Origin: Mesorhizobium_K sp040049215 | Lineage (GTDB): Bacteria > Pseudomonadota > Alphaproteobacteria > Rhizobiales > Rhizobiaceae | Length of the DNA: 64,000 bases | Assembly (NCBI RefSeq): GCF_040049215.1 | Contig: NZ_JBDZDN010000001.1 | Location: 310,001 to 374,000 of the forward strand | Direction: 5' to 3' | In this document: in pieces, positions 10,345-18,641 of the stretch | Numbering within the stretch: the first letter of the stretch is position 1 | Layout: each line of letters begins with the position of its first letter | Made by a program: the position numbers and the translations under genes | The notes under the pieces: generated by a model | What the model saw: only the letters and a program-made list of their open reading frames with translations | Told to the model about the DNA's origin: nothing | The model's database searches: none

Positions 10345-11081
10345 TAGGCTTCCACCGTCAGCAGACGTTTTTCGGCGCCGTCGATGACGAGCGCGGTCAG
10401 CCGTCCGCTTGCGAAGGCGCCGGTGTCGACATTGACGCGGTTGGCGCAGATTTCCGGCTCGGACACCGGCGTGTGCCCATGCACCACGACCTTCGGGTGA
10501 AGCTCCTCGTGGCGATGGAAGTCGCCCCTGATCCAGATCAGGTCCAGCGGATCCTGCGCGTCGAGCGCGACGCCTGGGCGAATGCCCGCGTGGCAGAAGA
10601 AGAAATCGCCGAGCGAGACCGAGAATTTCAGCGCGCGAAGGAAATCCTTGTGGCTTGCCGGCACCGCGGCGGCGAGCGCCCGGCTGCTCACCGCGAAGCC
10701 GCGCAGGGCGCCCGGATCAAGCATTATGCCGTAGGACCAGGCCGTCTGCACGCCGCCGTAGCGGGCAAACAGCCCATCGGGGTCGGGCCGGGCAAGGAAA
10801 TCCAGGAAGCCGATGTCGTGGTTGCCGGCGAGCGAGAGGATGCGTGCGTCGGCGGCGGTCTGGCGGACGAGGAACTCCAGCACGCCCTTGGATTCAGGGC
10901 CCCGATCGACATAGTCGCCGAGATGGACGATGCGCCAGTCGGACGGGCGGACGCGCATTATGTCCGCTACGATCTGCGCGTGCATCTCGGCAAGCAGGTC
11001 GAGCCGGCCATGCACATCGCCGATGGCGTAGACGACCGTGCCTTCGGGCCCACGCGCGTCGAGGTAGTGGATGCCGGGCAT
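10344..11081 (-). CDS. Calcineurin-like serine/threonine (PPP-type) metallophosphatase
   Basis: A 245-residue metallophosphoesterase with all family motifs in order: AIGDVHGRLDLL (metal ligands), HLGDYVDRGPES, LAGNHD, and VVHGHTPV near the end. The order and spacing match bacterial PPP-type phosphatases related to PrpA/PrpB and ApaH. It hydrolyses phosphoesters using two metal ions in the cytoplasm; the natural substrate is unknown. The start is the ATG with GGGGGAGGG before it; a longer upstream reading runs into lldD in another frame. It lies 11 bases after lldD and is probably cotranscribed with it, though no functional link is obvious. Confidence 0.85.
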   Translation of the reverse strand: MPGIHYLDARGPEGTVVYAIGDVHGRLDLLAEMHAQIVADIMRVRPSDWRIVHLGDYVDRGPESKGVLEFLVRQTAADARILSLAGNHDIGFLDFLARPDPDGLFARYGGVQTAWSYGIMLDPGALRGFAVSSRALAAAVPASHKDFLRALKFSVSLGDFFFCHAGIRPGVALDAQDPLDLIWIRGDFHRHEELHPKVVVHGHTPVSEPEICANRVNVDTGAFASGRLTALVIDGAEKRLLTVEA

Positions 11082-11092
11082 GCGCCCTCCCC

Positions 11093-12268
11093 CTACCGGT
11101 GCAGCATGTCCTTGCCGGCGTCCGTAATCAGCCGCTTGCCGCAGAGCGCCAGCGTCATGTCCAACTCCTTGCGGATGATCTCCAGCGCCTTGGTGACGCC
11201 GGGCTTGCCGAGCGCGCCGAGACCGTAGAGGAACGGCCGGCCGATATAAGTGCCCCTGGCGCCGAGGCAAAGCGCCTTCAGCACGTCCTGGCCGGAGCGG
11301 ATGCCGCCGTCCATGTGGACCTCGATCCTGTCGCCGACCGCATCGGCGATAGGCTCGACCATCGAGATCGAGGACGGCGCGCCGTCGAGCTGGCGGCCGC
11401 CATGGTTGGAGACGATGATGGCGTCGGCGCCGGTGCTGAGCGCCATCTTCGCGTCATCCACGTCGTTGATGCCCTTCAGGATCAGCTTGCCGCCCCAGCG
11501 CTCCTTGATCCACTCGACATCCTTCCACGACAGATGCGGGTCGAACTGCTCGGTGGTCCAGGACGACAGCGAGGCAAGATCGCCGACGCCCTTGGCGTGG
11601 CCGACGATGTTGCGGAAGGTGCGCCGCGGGGTGCCGAGCATGCCCACCGCCCAGCGCGGCCGCGTCGCCACCTGCCAGACGTGCTTGGGCGTGAATTTCG
11701 GCGGCGCCGACAGGCCATTGCGCAGGTCCTTGTGGCGCTGGCCGAGAAGCTGCAGGTCCAGCGTCAGCACCAGCGCCGAGCATTTCGCGGCCTTGGCCCG
11801 GTCGATCAGGTTGAAGACGAAATCCTTGTCCCTGAGCACGTAGAGCTGGAACCAGAACGGCTTCGTCGTCCGCTCGGCGACATCCTCGATCGAGCAGATG
11901 CTCATGGTGGACAGCGTGAAAGGCACGCCGAATTCCTCCGCGGCCTGGGCGGCCAGAATCTCGCCGTCGGGATGCTGCATACCGGTCATGCCGGTCGGCG
12001 CCAGCGCCACCGGCATCGACACTTTCTCGCCGATCATGGTGGTCTCCAGCGAGCGGTTGCTCATGTCGACCAGCACGCGCTGGCGGAGCTTGATCTTGTG
12101 GAAATCCTCCTCGTTGGCGCGGTAGGTGCCCTCGGTCCAGGCGCCTGAATCGGCATAGTCGAAGAACATCTTCGGCACGCGCCGCCTGGCCATCTTCTTG
12201 AGATCGTCGATCTCGAGGATCGACATCGGCGTGCCCCTGAGCGGCTTAGCGTTCGGTCCAGTCGCCAT
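11093..12268 (-). CDS. lldD: L-lactate dehydrogenase (FMN-dependent alpha-hydroxy-acid oxidase family)
   Basis: A 391-residue FMN-dependent TIM-barrel enzyme that oxidises L-lactate or a related 2-hydroxy acid, feeding electrons to the respiratory chain. The catalytic histidine is in IIVSNHGGRQLDG (about His289), followed by DGGIRSGQDVLKAL and GRPFLYGLGA, which bind the FMN phosphate. PVALAPTGMTGMQHPDGE is the N-terminal FMN-side motif. GGAGG sits 5 bases before the chosen ATG; another ATG directly precedes it. An LldR-like regulator lies 90 bases upstream on the same strand. Substrate choice between lactate and similar acids is inferred from context. Confidence 0.88.
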   Translation of the reverse strand: MATGPNAKPLRGTPMSILEIDDLKKMARRRVPKMFFDYADSGAWTEGTYRANEEDFHKIKLRQRVLVDMSNRSLETTMIGEKVSMPVALAPTGMTGMQHPDGEILAAQAAEEFGVPFTLSTMSICSIEDVAERTTKPFWFQLYVLRDKDFVFNLIDRAKAAKCSALVLTLDLQLLGQRHKDLRNGLSAPPKFTPKHVWQVATRPRWAVGMLGTPRRTFRNIVGHAKGVGDLASLSSWTTEQFDPHLSWKDVEWIKERWGGKLILKGINDVDDAKMALSTGADAIIVSNHGGRQLDGAPSSISMVEPIADAVGDRIEVHMDGGIRSGQDVLKALCLGARGTYIGRPFLYGLGALGKPGVTKALEIIRKELDMTLALCGKRLITDAGKDMLHR

Positions 12269-12358
12269 CATTGCCTCCAATCGATATTCGTCATGAAAAT
12301 TCCGTTCCGGCGATCTCTCGCGCTGTTCCTTGTTCGAGCATCGGTTTCGGTCCTGACC

Positions 12359-13132
12359 CTAGCTGCGCTGGCGCAGGCGGAGCCGCGCGACGCGCTGCCA
12401 GTCGCCGGTGCGTTCGGCCTCCGCCATCGCCTGCTCGAGATAGGTGATGTGATCCATCGCCGCATGGCGGGCGGCGGCGGGATCGCCCGACCGGACCGCC
12501 TTGTGGATCGCCAGGTGCTGCTCGAGCAGCGCGGCGCTGGCGTTGGGCAGGTTGAACACCAGGATGCGGTTCTGCAGCACGCCTTCCGACAGCAGCCGGT
12601 AGCAGGAACGCAGCGTGTGCATCAGCATGATGTTGTGCGCGCATTCGCCGATCGCCTGGTGGAACTCGACGTCGATCGCGGCCTCCGCCTCCATGTCGCC
12701 GGAGGGATGCACCTCCTGCATGCGCTCGACGATGCGGTCGAGCAGCGCGAGGTCGTCGGGGGTGGCGCGGCGGGCGGCGAAGTCGGCGGCGATGCCTTCG
12801 ATCTCGCGGCGGTATTCGAGGTAGTCGCTCGCCGCCTTGCGGTGAGTAGCGAAGAGATCGGTGACCGGGCGGGCGAAGACCTGGCCGATCACGTCGGCGA
12901 CATAGGTGCCGCCGCCGGGCGTGGTGGTCAGCAGGCCGCGCGCTTCGAGATCCTTCAGCGCGTCACGCAGGATCGGCCGCGACACGTCGAACTGGCGCGC
13001 CAGATCGCGCTCGCCGGGCAGCCGGTCGCCGACGCGCAATATGCCTTCGAGGATGAGCGCCTCGATCTGCTGCACGGCCTCGTCGGCCGTGCGCGAGTGC
13101 TCTATCCTGGAAAAAATCTCACCCAAGGCCAT
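12359..13132 (-). CDS. LldR-like GntR/FadR-family transcriptional regulator
   Basis: A 257-residue regulator with an N-terminal GntR winged helix: LILEGILRVGDRLPGERDLA then FDVSRPILRDALKDLEARGL. The all-helical FadR C-terminal (FCD) domain has metal-binding residues such as DVEFHQAIGECAHN. This subfamily senses organic acids; LldR and GlcC are the closest functional types. It stands immediately upstream of lldD and divergent from DUF3422 and glcDEF, so it probably controls lactate and perhaps glycolate oxidation. An earlier ATG (13171) would add 13 residues; neither start has a strong ribosome site. Confidence 0.85.
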   Translation of the reverse strand: MALGEIFSRIEHSRTADEAVQQIEALILEGILRVGDRLPGERDLARQFDVSRPILRDALKDLEARGLLTTTPGGGTYVADVIGQVFARPVTDLFATHRKAASDYLEYRREIEGIAADFAARRATPDDLALLDRIVERMQEVHPSGDMEAEAAIDVEFHQAIGECAHNIMLMHTLRSCYRLLSEGVLQNRILVFNLPNASAALLEQHLAIHKAVRSGDPAAARHAAMDHITYLEQAMAEAERTGDWQRVARLRLRQRS

Positions 13133-13180
13133 ACCCGACCGGCCGATCCGAATGGTTGAGAATAGAGCCATTCCGGCAAA

Positions 13181-13201
13181 CTGGTCAATTAATTTATCCA
13201 G
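13181..13201. promoter_or_regulatory. Candidate autoregulatory operator of the LldR-like gene
   Basis: Near-palindrome CTGG...AATTAATT...CCAG located 50-70 bases before the regulator start, in the gap shared with the divergent DUF3422 gene. AT-rich centre and TGG/CCA arms fit a FadR-subfamily operator. This is a sequence-only guess. Confidence 0.4.
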
Positions 13202-13310
13202 TTGCGGCGCTGCCGTCCAATTCACGACATCGCGCGCCGCGACAACGTCGCGCATGGGTCCGCGGGTGTCCTACGATCATAACGACCCTCTTGTTCCATG
13301 GAGCGGGCCA

Positions 13311-14606
13311 ATGTCCGTTGAGCCGTCCAAACTTGAATTTTCGTCCGGGCTGACCGGCAGCGTGCTCGGCTTTCCCGCGCATGGCGGCCGTTCCGACGCC
13401 ATCGGCGAAGTGCATTCGCGTCCGCATCCGCTGGTTCAGCAGCCGCGCACGCTCATCCAGCTCGCCTTCATGACCGAGGGAGGCTCCGCCGTCGATCACG
13501 CGGTGCTGTCGGAGTTGTCGCGCCGCCTCGGCATTGCCGCGCCCGACAAACAGGCCCGCCACCACGCGATGAGCTGGGGACAGGGCACGCTGCGCTGGGA
13601 ACGGCATACGGAATTCTCGACCTATCTGTGGGAAGGGCCACTGTCCGACAACGGGCGGGGGAAGGATTCGCCTTTCGGCAACGGCTTTTCTCCTCCGGGA
13701 ACGGTCATCTCCGGCATCCGGCTGGAGATCCGCGAATGGACACCGGAGAACGAGAAGCTGATCGGCGCTTTCGACCCGACAAGCCTCTGCTATTCCGTCG
13801 TCGAGACCGGCAAGGCCGCCATCGTCACCGATTTCAGGCAGGACGGCGACGGGCTGACCCGTATCCTGATCCTTGACCGCGGCCTGACGGCGCAGCGCAC
13901 CGGCGCGCTCTGCCAAAGGCTCATGGACATCGAGACTTACCGGACGCTGGCGTTGCTCGGCCTGCCGCTGGCGCAGTCGCTGTCCGGCCGCGTACGCCGC
14001 ATCGAGGACCGCCTCGCCACGCTCACCACGGAAATGAAGGCGGCGGACAGCCGCAACAGCCAGACGCTGCTTGCCGAACTGACCGAACTCGCGGCGGAGC
14101 TTGAAGCGGATGCAGCCGCGAGCCTTTACCGGTTCGGCGCTAGCCGCGCTTACGACGGCATCGTTCTGGAGCGCCTCGACGCCCTGGATGAGGAGGTCGT
14201 GCCGGGTCACGATACCTGGGGCGGCTTTCTCCAGCGCCGCCTGGCGCCGGCCATGCGGACCTGCCGGTCGGTCGAGGAGCGCCAGGCCAACCTGTCGCGC
14301 AAGCTGACCCGCGCCACGCAGCTCCTGCGCACCTGGGTGGACGTCGAGGTCGAGAAGCAGAACCGCGGCCTGCTCGCCTCCATGAACAATCGCGCGAAGT
14401 TGCAACTCAGGCTGCAACAGACTGTCGAAGGCCTGTCGGTGGCGGCGGTCTCCTATTATGTCGTCGGCCTGATCGGCTATCTCGCCAAGGGGACCAGCGT
14501 CTTCGGCAAGGCCATCGCACCGGAACTCGTTACGGCAGGATCCGTACCGTTCGCGATCGTTACCGTGTGGTGGCTGGTCAGGAAGGCGCGGCGCGGGCAG
14601 GACTGA
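13311..14606 (+). CDS. DUF3422 family membrane-anchored protein
   Basis: A 431-residue protein recognised as DUF3422 by GEVHSRPHPLV, the tryptophan-rich FSTYLWEGP stretch and the long helical second half. Two hydrophobic segments near the C-terminus (about residues 375-395 and 405-425) anchor it in the membrane, so most of the protein is cytoplasmic. The biochemical role of the family is not known to me. The start has GGAGCGGGCCA before the ATG. It is divergent from the LldR-like regulator and precedes glcDEF, so a link to hydroxy-acid oxidation is possible but unproven. Confidence 0.85.
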   Translation: MSVEPSKLEFSSGLTGSVLGFPAHGGRSDAIGEVHSRPHPLVQQPRTLIQLAFMTEGGSAVDHAVLSELSRRLGIAAPDKQARHHAMSWGQGTLRWERHTEFSTYLWEGPLSDNGRGKDSPFGNGFSPPGTVISGIRLEIREWTPENEKLIGAFDPTSLCYSVVETGKAAIVTDFRQDGDGLTRILILDRGLTAQRTGALCQRLMDIETYRTLALLGLPLAQSLSGRVRRIEDRLATLTTEMKAADSRNSQTLLAELTELAAELEADAAASLYRFGASRAYDGIVLERLDALDEEVVPGHDTWGGFLQRRLAPAMRTCRSVEERQANLSRKLTRATQLLRTWVDVEVEKQNRGLLASMNNRAKLQLRLQQTVEGLSVAAVSYYVVGLIGYLAKGTSVFGKAIAPELVTAGSVPFAIVTVWWLVRKARRGQD

Positions 14607-14736
14607 CCTGCCGCTCCGCTGGCCTCGCCCACGCCTTGCGCCGCATCTTACGCAGCGTCATCTTGACGCAGAAGCCTTCGCGGCCAAATCGATCGAAGCT
14701 GGTTGGTAGGGTGGGTTTGCGCTAAAAAAGGATAAC

Positions 14737-14755
14737 TGGTAAAACCTTTTTACCA
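14737..14755 (+). promoter_or_regulatory. GntR/FadR-type operator in front of glcD
   Basis: Perfect inverted repeat TGGTAAAA-CCT-TTTTACCA ending 18 bases before the glcD ATG. It also holds the TGGT-N3-ACC pattern of PdhR/LldR/GlcC-type regulators. The placement at the transcription start suggests repression relieved by a hydroxy acid. Confidence 0.65.
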
Positions 14756-14773
14756 ATTTTCCCCGGAGGCGCG

Positions 14774-16270
14774 ATGTCCGGCCTGTCGATGCCCAAGCCC
14801 GATTCCGAGACGATGCGGCGGCGCGACGAGATCGTGGCCGACTTGGCGGTCATCGTTCCCGGCGAAGGCGTGGTGGACGCCGTCAACGAGATGCGCGCCT
14901 TCGAGAGCGACGGGCTGACCGCCTATCGCCAGCTGCCGCTGGTGGTCGTGCTGCCGGAGACGGTCGAGCAAGTCGCGAAAATCCTGAAATACTGCAACGA
15001 GCGCAACATCCGCGTGGTGCCGCGCGGCTCGGGCACCTCGCTGTCGGGCGGCGCGCTGCCGCTGGAGGACGCGGTGCTGCTCGTCATGAGCCGCTTCAAC
15101 CGCATCCTCGAGATCGATTTTCCGAACCGCGCTGTCGTCGCGCAGCCGGGCGTCACCAATCTCGGCATCAGCGTCGCCGTCGAGCAGGAGGGCTTTTATT
15201 ACGCCCCCGATCCATCCTCCCAGATCGCCTGCTCGATCGGCGGCAACGTGGCGGAGAATTCCGGCGGCGTGCACTGCCTGAAATACGGGCTGACCGCCAA
15301 CAACGTGCTCGGCATCGAGATGGTGCTGATATCAGGCGAGGTCGTGCGGCTCGGCGGCCGGCATCTCGACAGCGGCGGCTACGACCTGCTCGGCGTGATG
15401 ACCGGCTCGGAAGGGCTGCTCGGCGTGGTGACAGAGGTGACCGTGCGCATCCTGAAGAAGCCGGAGACGGCGCGCGCGCTGCTGATCGGCTTCCCGACCA
15501 GCGAACAGGGCGGCCAGTGCGTCGCCGACATCATCGGCGCCGGCATCATCCCGGGCGGCATGGAGATGATGGACCGGCCGGCGATCCAGGCGGCCGAGGA
15601 TTTCCTGCATGCCGGCTATCCGCTCGACGTGGAGGCGCTGCTGATCGTGGAACTGGACGGGCCGGGCGTCGAGGTCGATCACCTGATCGGGCTGGTCGAG
15701 GCGATCGCGCACAGGAACGGCTCGACCACCTGCCGCATCTCGACCTCGGAAGAGGAGCGGCTTGCCTTCTGGGCCGGGCGCAAGGCGGCGTTCCCGGCGG
15801 TCGGCCGCATCTCGCCCGACTATTACTGCATGGACGGCACCATCCCGCGCAAGGAGCTGCCCAAGGTGCTCGCCGGCATGCGCCGGCTGTCGGAGAAATA
15901 CGGGCTCGCCGTCGCCAACGTCTTCCATGCCGGCGACGGCAACCTGCATCCGCTGATCCTCTACGACGCCAACAAGCCCGGCGAACTCGACAAGGCAGAA
16001 AGCTTCGGCGCCGACATTCTTCGCCTCTGCGTCAAGGTCGGCGGCGTTTTGACCGGCGAGCACGGCGTCGGCGTGGAGAAGCGCGACCTGATGGGCGAGA
16101 TGTTCAACCAGATCGACCTCGACCAGCAGATGCGGGTGAAGTGCGCCTTCGACCCGAACCACCTGCTTAACCCCGGCAAGGTGTTCCCGCAGCTTCGCCG
16201 CTGCGCCGAGCTTGGCCGCATGCATATCTCGGGCGGCAAGCTGCCGTTCCCGAGCATCCCGAGATTCTGA
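14774..16270 (+). CDS. glcD: Glycolate oxidase FAD subunit GlcD
   Basis: A 498-residue FAD-linked oxidase that converts glycolate (or D-lactate) to glyoxylate (or pyruvate). The PCMH-type FAD domain shows VVPRGSGTSLSGGALP near residues 80-95 and IGGNVAENSGGVHCLKYG near 155-172. The C-terminal domain ends with the conserved GEHGVGVEK and FDPNHLLNPGKVFP. GGAGG lies before the ATG and a GntR-type operator immediately upstream. It starts the run glcD-glcE-DUF4870-TA-glcF; GlcD, GlcE and GlcF together form the membrane-linked complex. Confidence 0.95.
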   Translation: MSGLSMPKPDSETMRRRDEIVADLAVIVPGEGVVDAVNEMRAFESDGLTAYRQLPLVVVLPETVEQVAKILKYCNERNIRVVPRGSGTSLSGGALPLEDAVLLVMSRFNRILEIDFPNRAVVAQPGVTNLGISVAVEQEGFYYAPDPSSQIACSIGGNVAENSGGVHCLKYGLTANNVLGIEMVLISGEVVRLGGRHLDSGGYDLLGVMTGSEGLLGVVTEVTVRILKKPETARALLIGFPTSEQGGQCVADIIGAGIIPGGMEMMDRPAIQAAEDFLHAGYPLDVEALLIVELDGPGVEVDHLIGLVEAIAHRNGSTTCRISTSEEERLAFWAGRKAAFPAVGRISPDYYCMDGTIPRKELPKVLAGMRRLSEKYGLAVANVFHAGDGNLHPLILYDANKPGELDKAESFGADILRLCVKVGGVLTGEHGVGVEKRDLMGEMFNQIDLDQQMRVKCAFDPNHLLNPGKVFPQLRRCAELGRMHISGGKLPFPSIPRF

Positions 16271-16278
16271 TTCCAGCC

Positions 16279-17541
16279 ATGACCACCTTCCTCCCTTTCA
16301 CCCCTACCGACGTCGCCACCGCCGTCCAGTGGGCGCTGTCGGAGGAAGCGCCGCTGGAGATCCTCGGCCACGGCTCGAAGCGCGGCATCGGGCGTCCGCA
16401 GCAATGCGAGCATGCGATCGACCTCTCGGCGCTGTCGGGCGTCACGCTTTACGAGCCGGAGGAGCTGGTGCTGTCGGCCAAGGCCGGCACGCCGATCGCC
16501 GACATCGAGCACCTTCTCGCGCAGAACGGCCAGCAGCTCGCCTTCGAGCCGATGGACTGCTCGCGGCTGCTCAACCACGACACGCGCGGCGGCAAGGGCG
16601 GCACGATCGGCGGCGTGCTGTCGGGCAATCTGTCGGGACCGCGCCGCATCAAAGCGGGCGCCGCACGCGATCATGTGCTCGGCATTGCAGCCGTGTCCGG
16701 GCGCGGCGAGGTCTTCAAGTCGGGCGGCCGCGTGGTGAAGAACGTCACCGGCTACGATCTCTCCAAGCTGATGACCGGCGCCTGGGGCACGCTCGGCGTG
16801 CTGACCGACGTGACCGTCAAGGTGCTGCCGGCGGCCGAGACGGAGACGACGCTGGCGATCCGCGGCCTCACCGACGAGGACGCGACCGCCGCCATGGCGG
16901 TGGCGATGGGCTCGAGCGCCGAGGTTTCGGGCGCCGCCCACCTACCCTACGGCGTGACCGAGCGCGTGGCGAGCGACCTGCGCGGAGCCGACCCGACGAC
17001 GCTGCTGCGGGTCGAAGGGTTCGGCCCCTCTGTCGCCTACCGCGTCGCAGCGCTGAAAAGCCTGCTGAGGAACGCCGGCCAGATCGACGAGGTGCCGGAC
17101 CGCAACTCGCAGACGCTGTGGCGCGACATCCGCGACTGCGCGCCCTTCGCAGACGGCACGGCGCGGCCGGTCTGGCGCGTGTCGATGGCGCCGTCGGAGG
17201 CGCACAAAATGGTGCTGGCGCTGCGCATGGAGACCGGGGCCGACGCCTTCTACGACTGGCAGGGCGGGCTGGTCTGGCTGCGCATGGAGGCCGAACCCGA
17301 GGCTGATATTCTGCGCAGACTGATCCGCCGGTTCGGTGGCGGCCACGCGACGCTGATGCGCGCGACACCGGCCTGGCGCGCCGCCGTGCCCGTCTTCGAG
17401 CCGGAAGGACCGGCGCTGGCCGCGCTTTCGGCAAGGGTGAAGGCCGAGTTCGACCCCAAGGGCATCCTCAATCCGGGGCGCATGGCAGCCGCCGCCAACT
17501 CTGCTACGCTGGCCGAAGCAACGGAGGAGAACGCATCATGA
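16279..17541 (+). CDS. glcE: Glycolate oxidase FAD-binding subunit GlcE
   Basis: A 420-residue GlcD paralogue with a shorter FAD-binding domain: LEILGHGSKRGIG near residue 30, HDTRGGKGGTIGGVLSGNLS near 115, and VVKNVTGYDLSKLM near 155. It is an essential partner of GlcD and GlcF. It begins 8 bases after glcD. Its C-terminus carries the family ending FDPKGILNPGRM followed by an alanine-rich tail. A second, degenerate copy of this 3' end occurs about 510 bases downstream, beyond the DUF4870 gene. The gene overlaps that neighbour by 4 bases. Confidence 0.94.
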   Translation: MTTFLPFTPTDVATAVQWALSEEAPLEILGHGSKRGIGRPQQCEHAIDLSALSGVTLYEPEELVLSAKAGTPIADIEHLLAQNGQQLAFEPMDCSRLLNHDTRGGKGGTIGGVLSGNLSGPRRIKAGAARDHVLGIAAVSGRGEVFKSGGRVVKNVTGYDLSKLMTGAWGTLGVLTDVTVKVLPAAETETTLAIRGLTDEDATAAMAVAMGSSAEVSGAAHLPYGVTERVASDLRGADPTTLLRVEGFGPSVAYRVAALKSLLRNAGQIDEVPDRNSQTLWRDIRDCAPFADGTARPVWRVSMAPSEAHKMVLALRMETGADAFYDWQGGLVWLRMEAEPEADILRRLIRRFGGGHATLMRATPAWRAAVPVFEPEGPALAALSARVKAEFDPKGILNPGRMAAAANSATLAEATEENAS

Positions 17542-17915
17542 CCGAGACGCCGCCGCCCGCCGCGCCCCGCCAGACCGACCGCTGGCTTGAACCCGGCCAA
17601 ACCAACGCGCAAGTCATCTACATCCTCTATCTCGCCGGCCTGGTGATCGGCATCAGCGGCCTCGTAGGCATCGTGCTTGCCTACATCAATCGGGGCAAGG
17701 CAGGCGGCTTCGTCGAGACGCACTACACATGGCTGATCCGCACCTTCTGGATCGGCCTGCTCTACGCGCTGATCTCGGCAGTGCTGATGCTCCTGGCGGT
17801 GGGCTTCGTGCTGATGTTCGCGGTCGCGGTCTGGTTCATCGTGCGCTGCATCATCGGCCTACAGGCGCTGCAGCGCGGCGAGCCGATCAAGAACCCCGAA
17901 AGCTGGCTGATCTAG
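17538..17915 (+). CDS. DUF4870 family small integral membrane protein
   Basis: A 125-residue protein with a proline-rich, glutamine-rich N-terminus and three predicted membrane helices (about residues 28-50, 62-85 and 86-108). The pattern ETHYTWLIRTFW and the C-terminal GLQALQRGEPIKNPESW are typical of the DUF4870 (Tic20-like) family, whose function is unknown. The start overlaps the glcE stop (ATGA), so it may be translationally coupled to glcE. It seems to have been inserted here, because a copy of the glcE 3' end follows it. Confidence 0.85.
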   Translation: MTETPPPAAPRQTDRWLEPGQTNAQVIYILYLAGLVIGISGLVGIVLAYINRGKAGGFVETHYTWLIRTFWIGLLYALISAVLMLLAVGFVLMFAVAVWFIVRCIIGLQALQRGEPIKNPESWLI

Positions 17916-17943
17916 GCGAGGGAACAGAGTCCGCGGCACTGTC

Positions 17944-18001
17944 AGGTAGGCTGATGGCGAGGTTGCCGAAGGGCCTGCTCAATCCGGGGCGGATGGGATA
18001 A
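17944..18001 (+). pseudogene. Remnant copy of a glcE-like 3' end
   Basis: The DNA reads PKGLLNPGRMG-stop, matching the GlcE ending PKGILNPGRM. At DNA level CTCAATCCGGGGCG is shared exactly with 17468-17481, with further matches on both sides. It has no start and no upstream homology, so it is a leftover end. It separates the DUF4870 gene from the toxin-antitoxin pair. Confidence 0.7.
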
Positions 18002-18030
18002 TATGAAGGTACAAAATTGGAGATGAGGAC

Positions 18031-18261
18031 ATGGAACAGCAACTCGTAACCGAAGAGGATCTGTTCGAATCGAAGCCGGACGTCGTCAGCGGCGCTCTCG
18101 TGTTCAAGGGAACACGCATTCCAGTCGAGGCCTTCTTTGAGAACCTTGCGGCGGGTCTGTCGCTTGACGACGTGCTGAGAAACTATCCGGGTATCGGCCG
18201 CGACCGCGCCGAAGCCGCTATACTGCTCGCCGCCAGAAACTTCTCTAGAGCCGCCGCGTGA
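18031..18261 (+). CDS. DUF433 antitoxin (VapB45-type)
   Basis: A 76-residue protein with the DUF433 helix-turn-helix pattern: SGALVFKGTRIPVEAFFENL then GLSLDDVLRNYPGIGRDRAEAA. DUF433 proteins are antitoxins usually paired with DUF5615 PIN-like toxins, as in M. tuberculosis VapBC45. A GGAG site lies 11 bases before the ATG. The next gene starts with a GTG overlapping its stop by 4 bases, the normal coupling in such pairs. The antitoxin presumably represses the operon. It lies inside the glycolate oxidase gene set. Confidence 0.85.
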   Translation: MEQQLVTEEDLFESKPDVVSGALVFKGTRIPVEAFFENLAAGLSLDDVLRNYPGIGRDRAEAAILLAARNFSRAAA

Positions 18262-18641
18262 TAAGAGCGCTTGTCGACGAAGTTGTCCCTAAAGACCTTA
18301 TCTCGGTATTATCTGATGAGCGAATTGTTGTAGACACATTTCCAGAAAGCTGGCGTAGCCTACCCGATGGTGCAGTCATCGCCCAAGCGATCCGACAAGG
18401 TTATGCTTGGCTTATTACGTGCGACAAGCGCATGGCATTCCAGCAGAATCTGTCCGGTAGCGCGATATCGGTACTCGTGCTGCCTACGCCACGAGCGCCG
18501 GAAGTGGAACGAATGCAGCGTAATGTTCGAGCGGCGCTTCGAAAGCCTGTGCCGGGGCATTTCGTTATCCTGGATATCGATGGTTTGCCCGTTGGAAGGC
18601 CGATGCCGCATCTGACTGGACCTGCGAATCGGACACCTTAG
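18258..18641 (+). CDS. DUF5615 PIN-like toxin (VapC45-type)
   Basis: A 127-residue protein beginning IRALVDEVVPKDL and containing AIRQGYAWLITCDKRMAF. This is the DUF5615 arrangement of an N-terminal acidic residue (Asp7) and a later TxDK motif, as in PIN-like ribonuclease toxins. It starts at a GTG overlapping the antitoxin stop. Codons are visibly less GC-rich than in glcE and glcF. Its TAG stop abuts the glcF ATG directly, so glcF translation may now depend on reading of the toxin gene. Whether the C-terminal extension matters is unknown. Confidence 0.82.
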   Translation: MIRALVDEVVPKDLISVLSDERIVVDTFPESWRSLPDGAVIAQAIRQGYAWLITCDKRMAFQQNLSGSAISVLVLPTPRAPEVERMQRNVRAALRKPVPGHFVILDIDGLPVGRPMPHLTGPANRTP

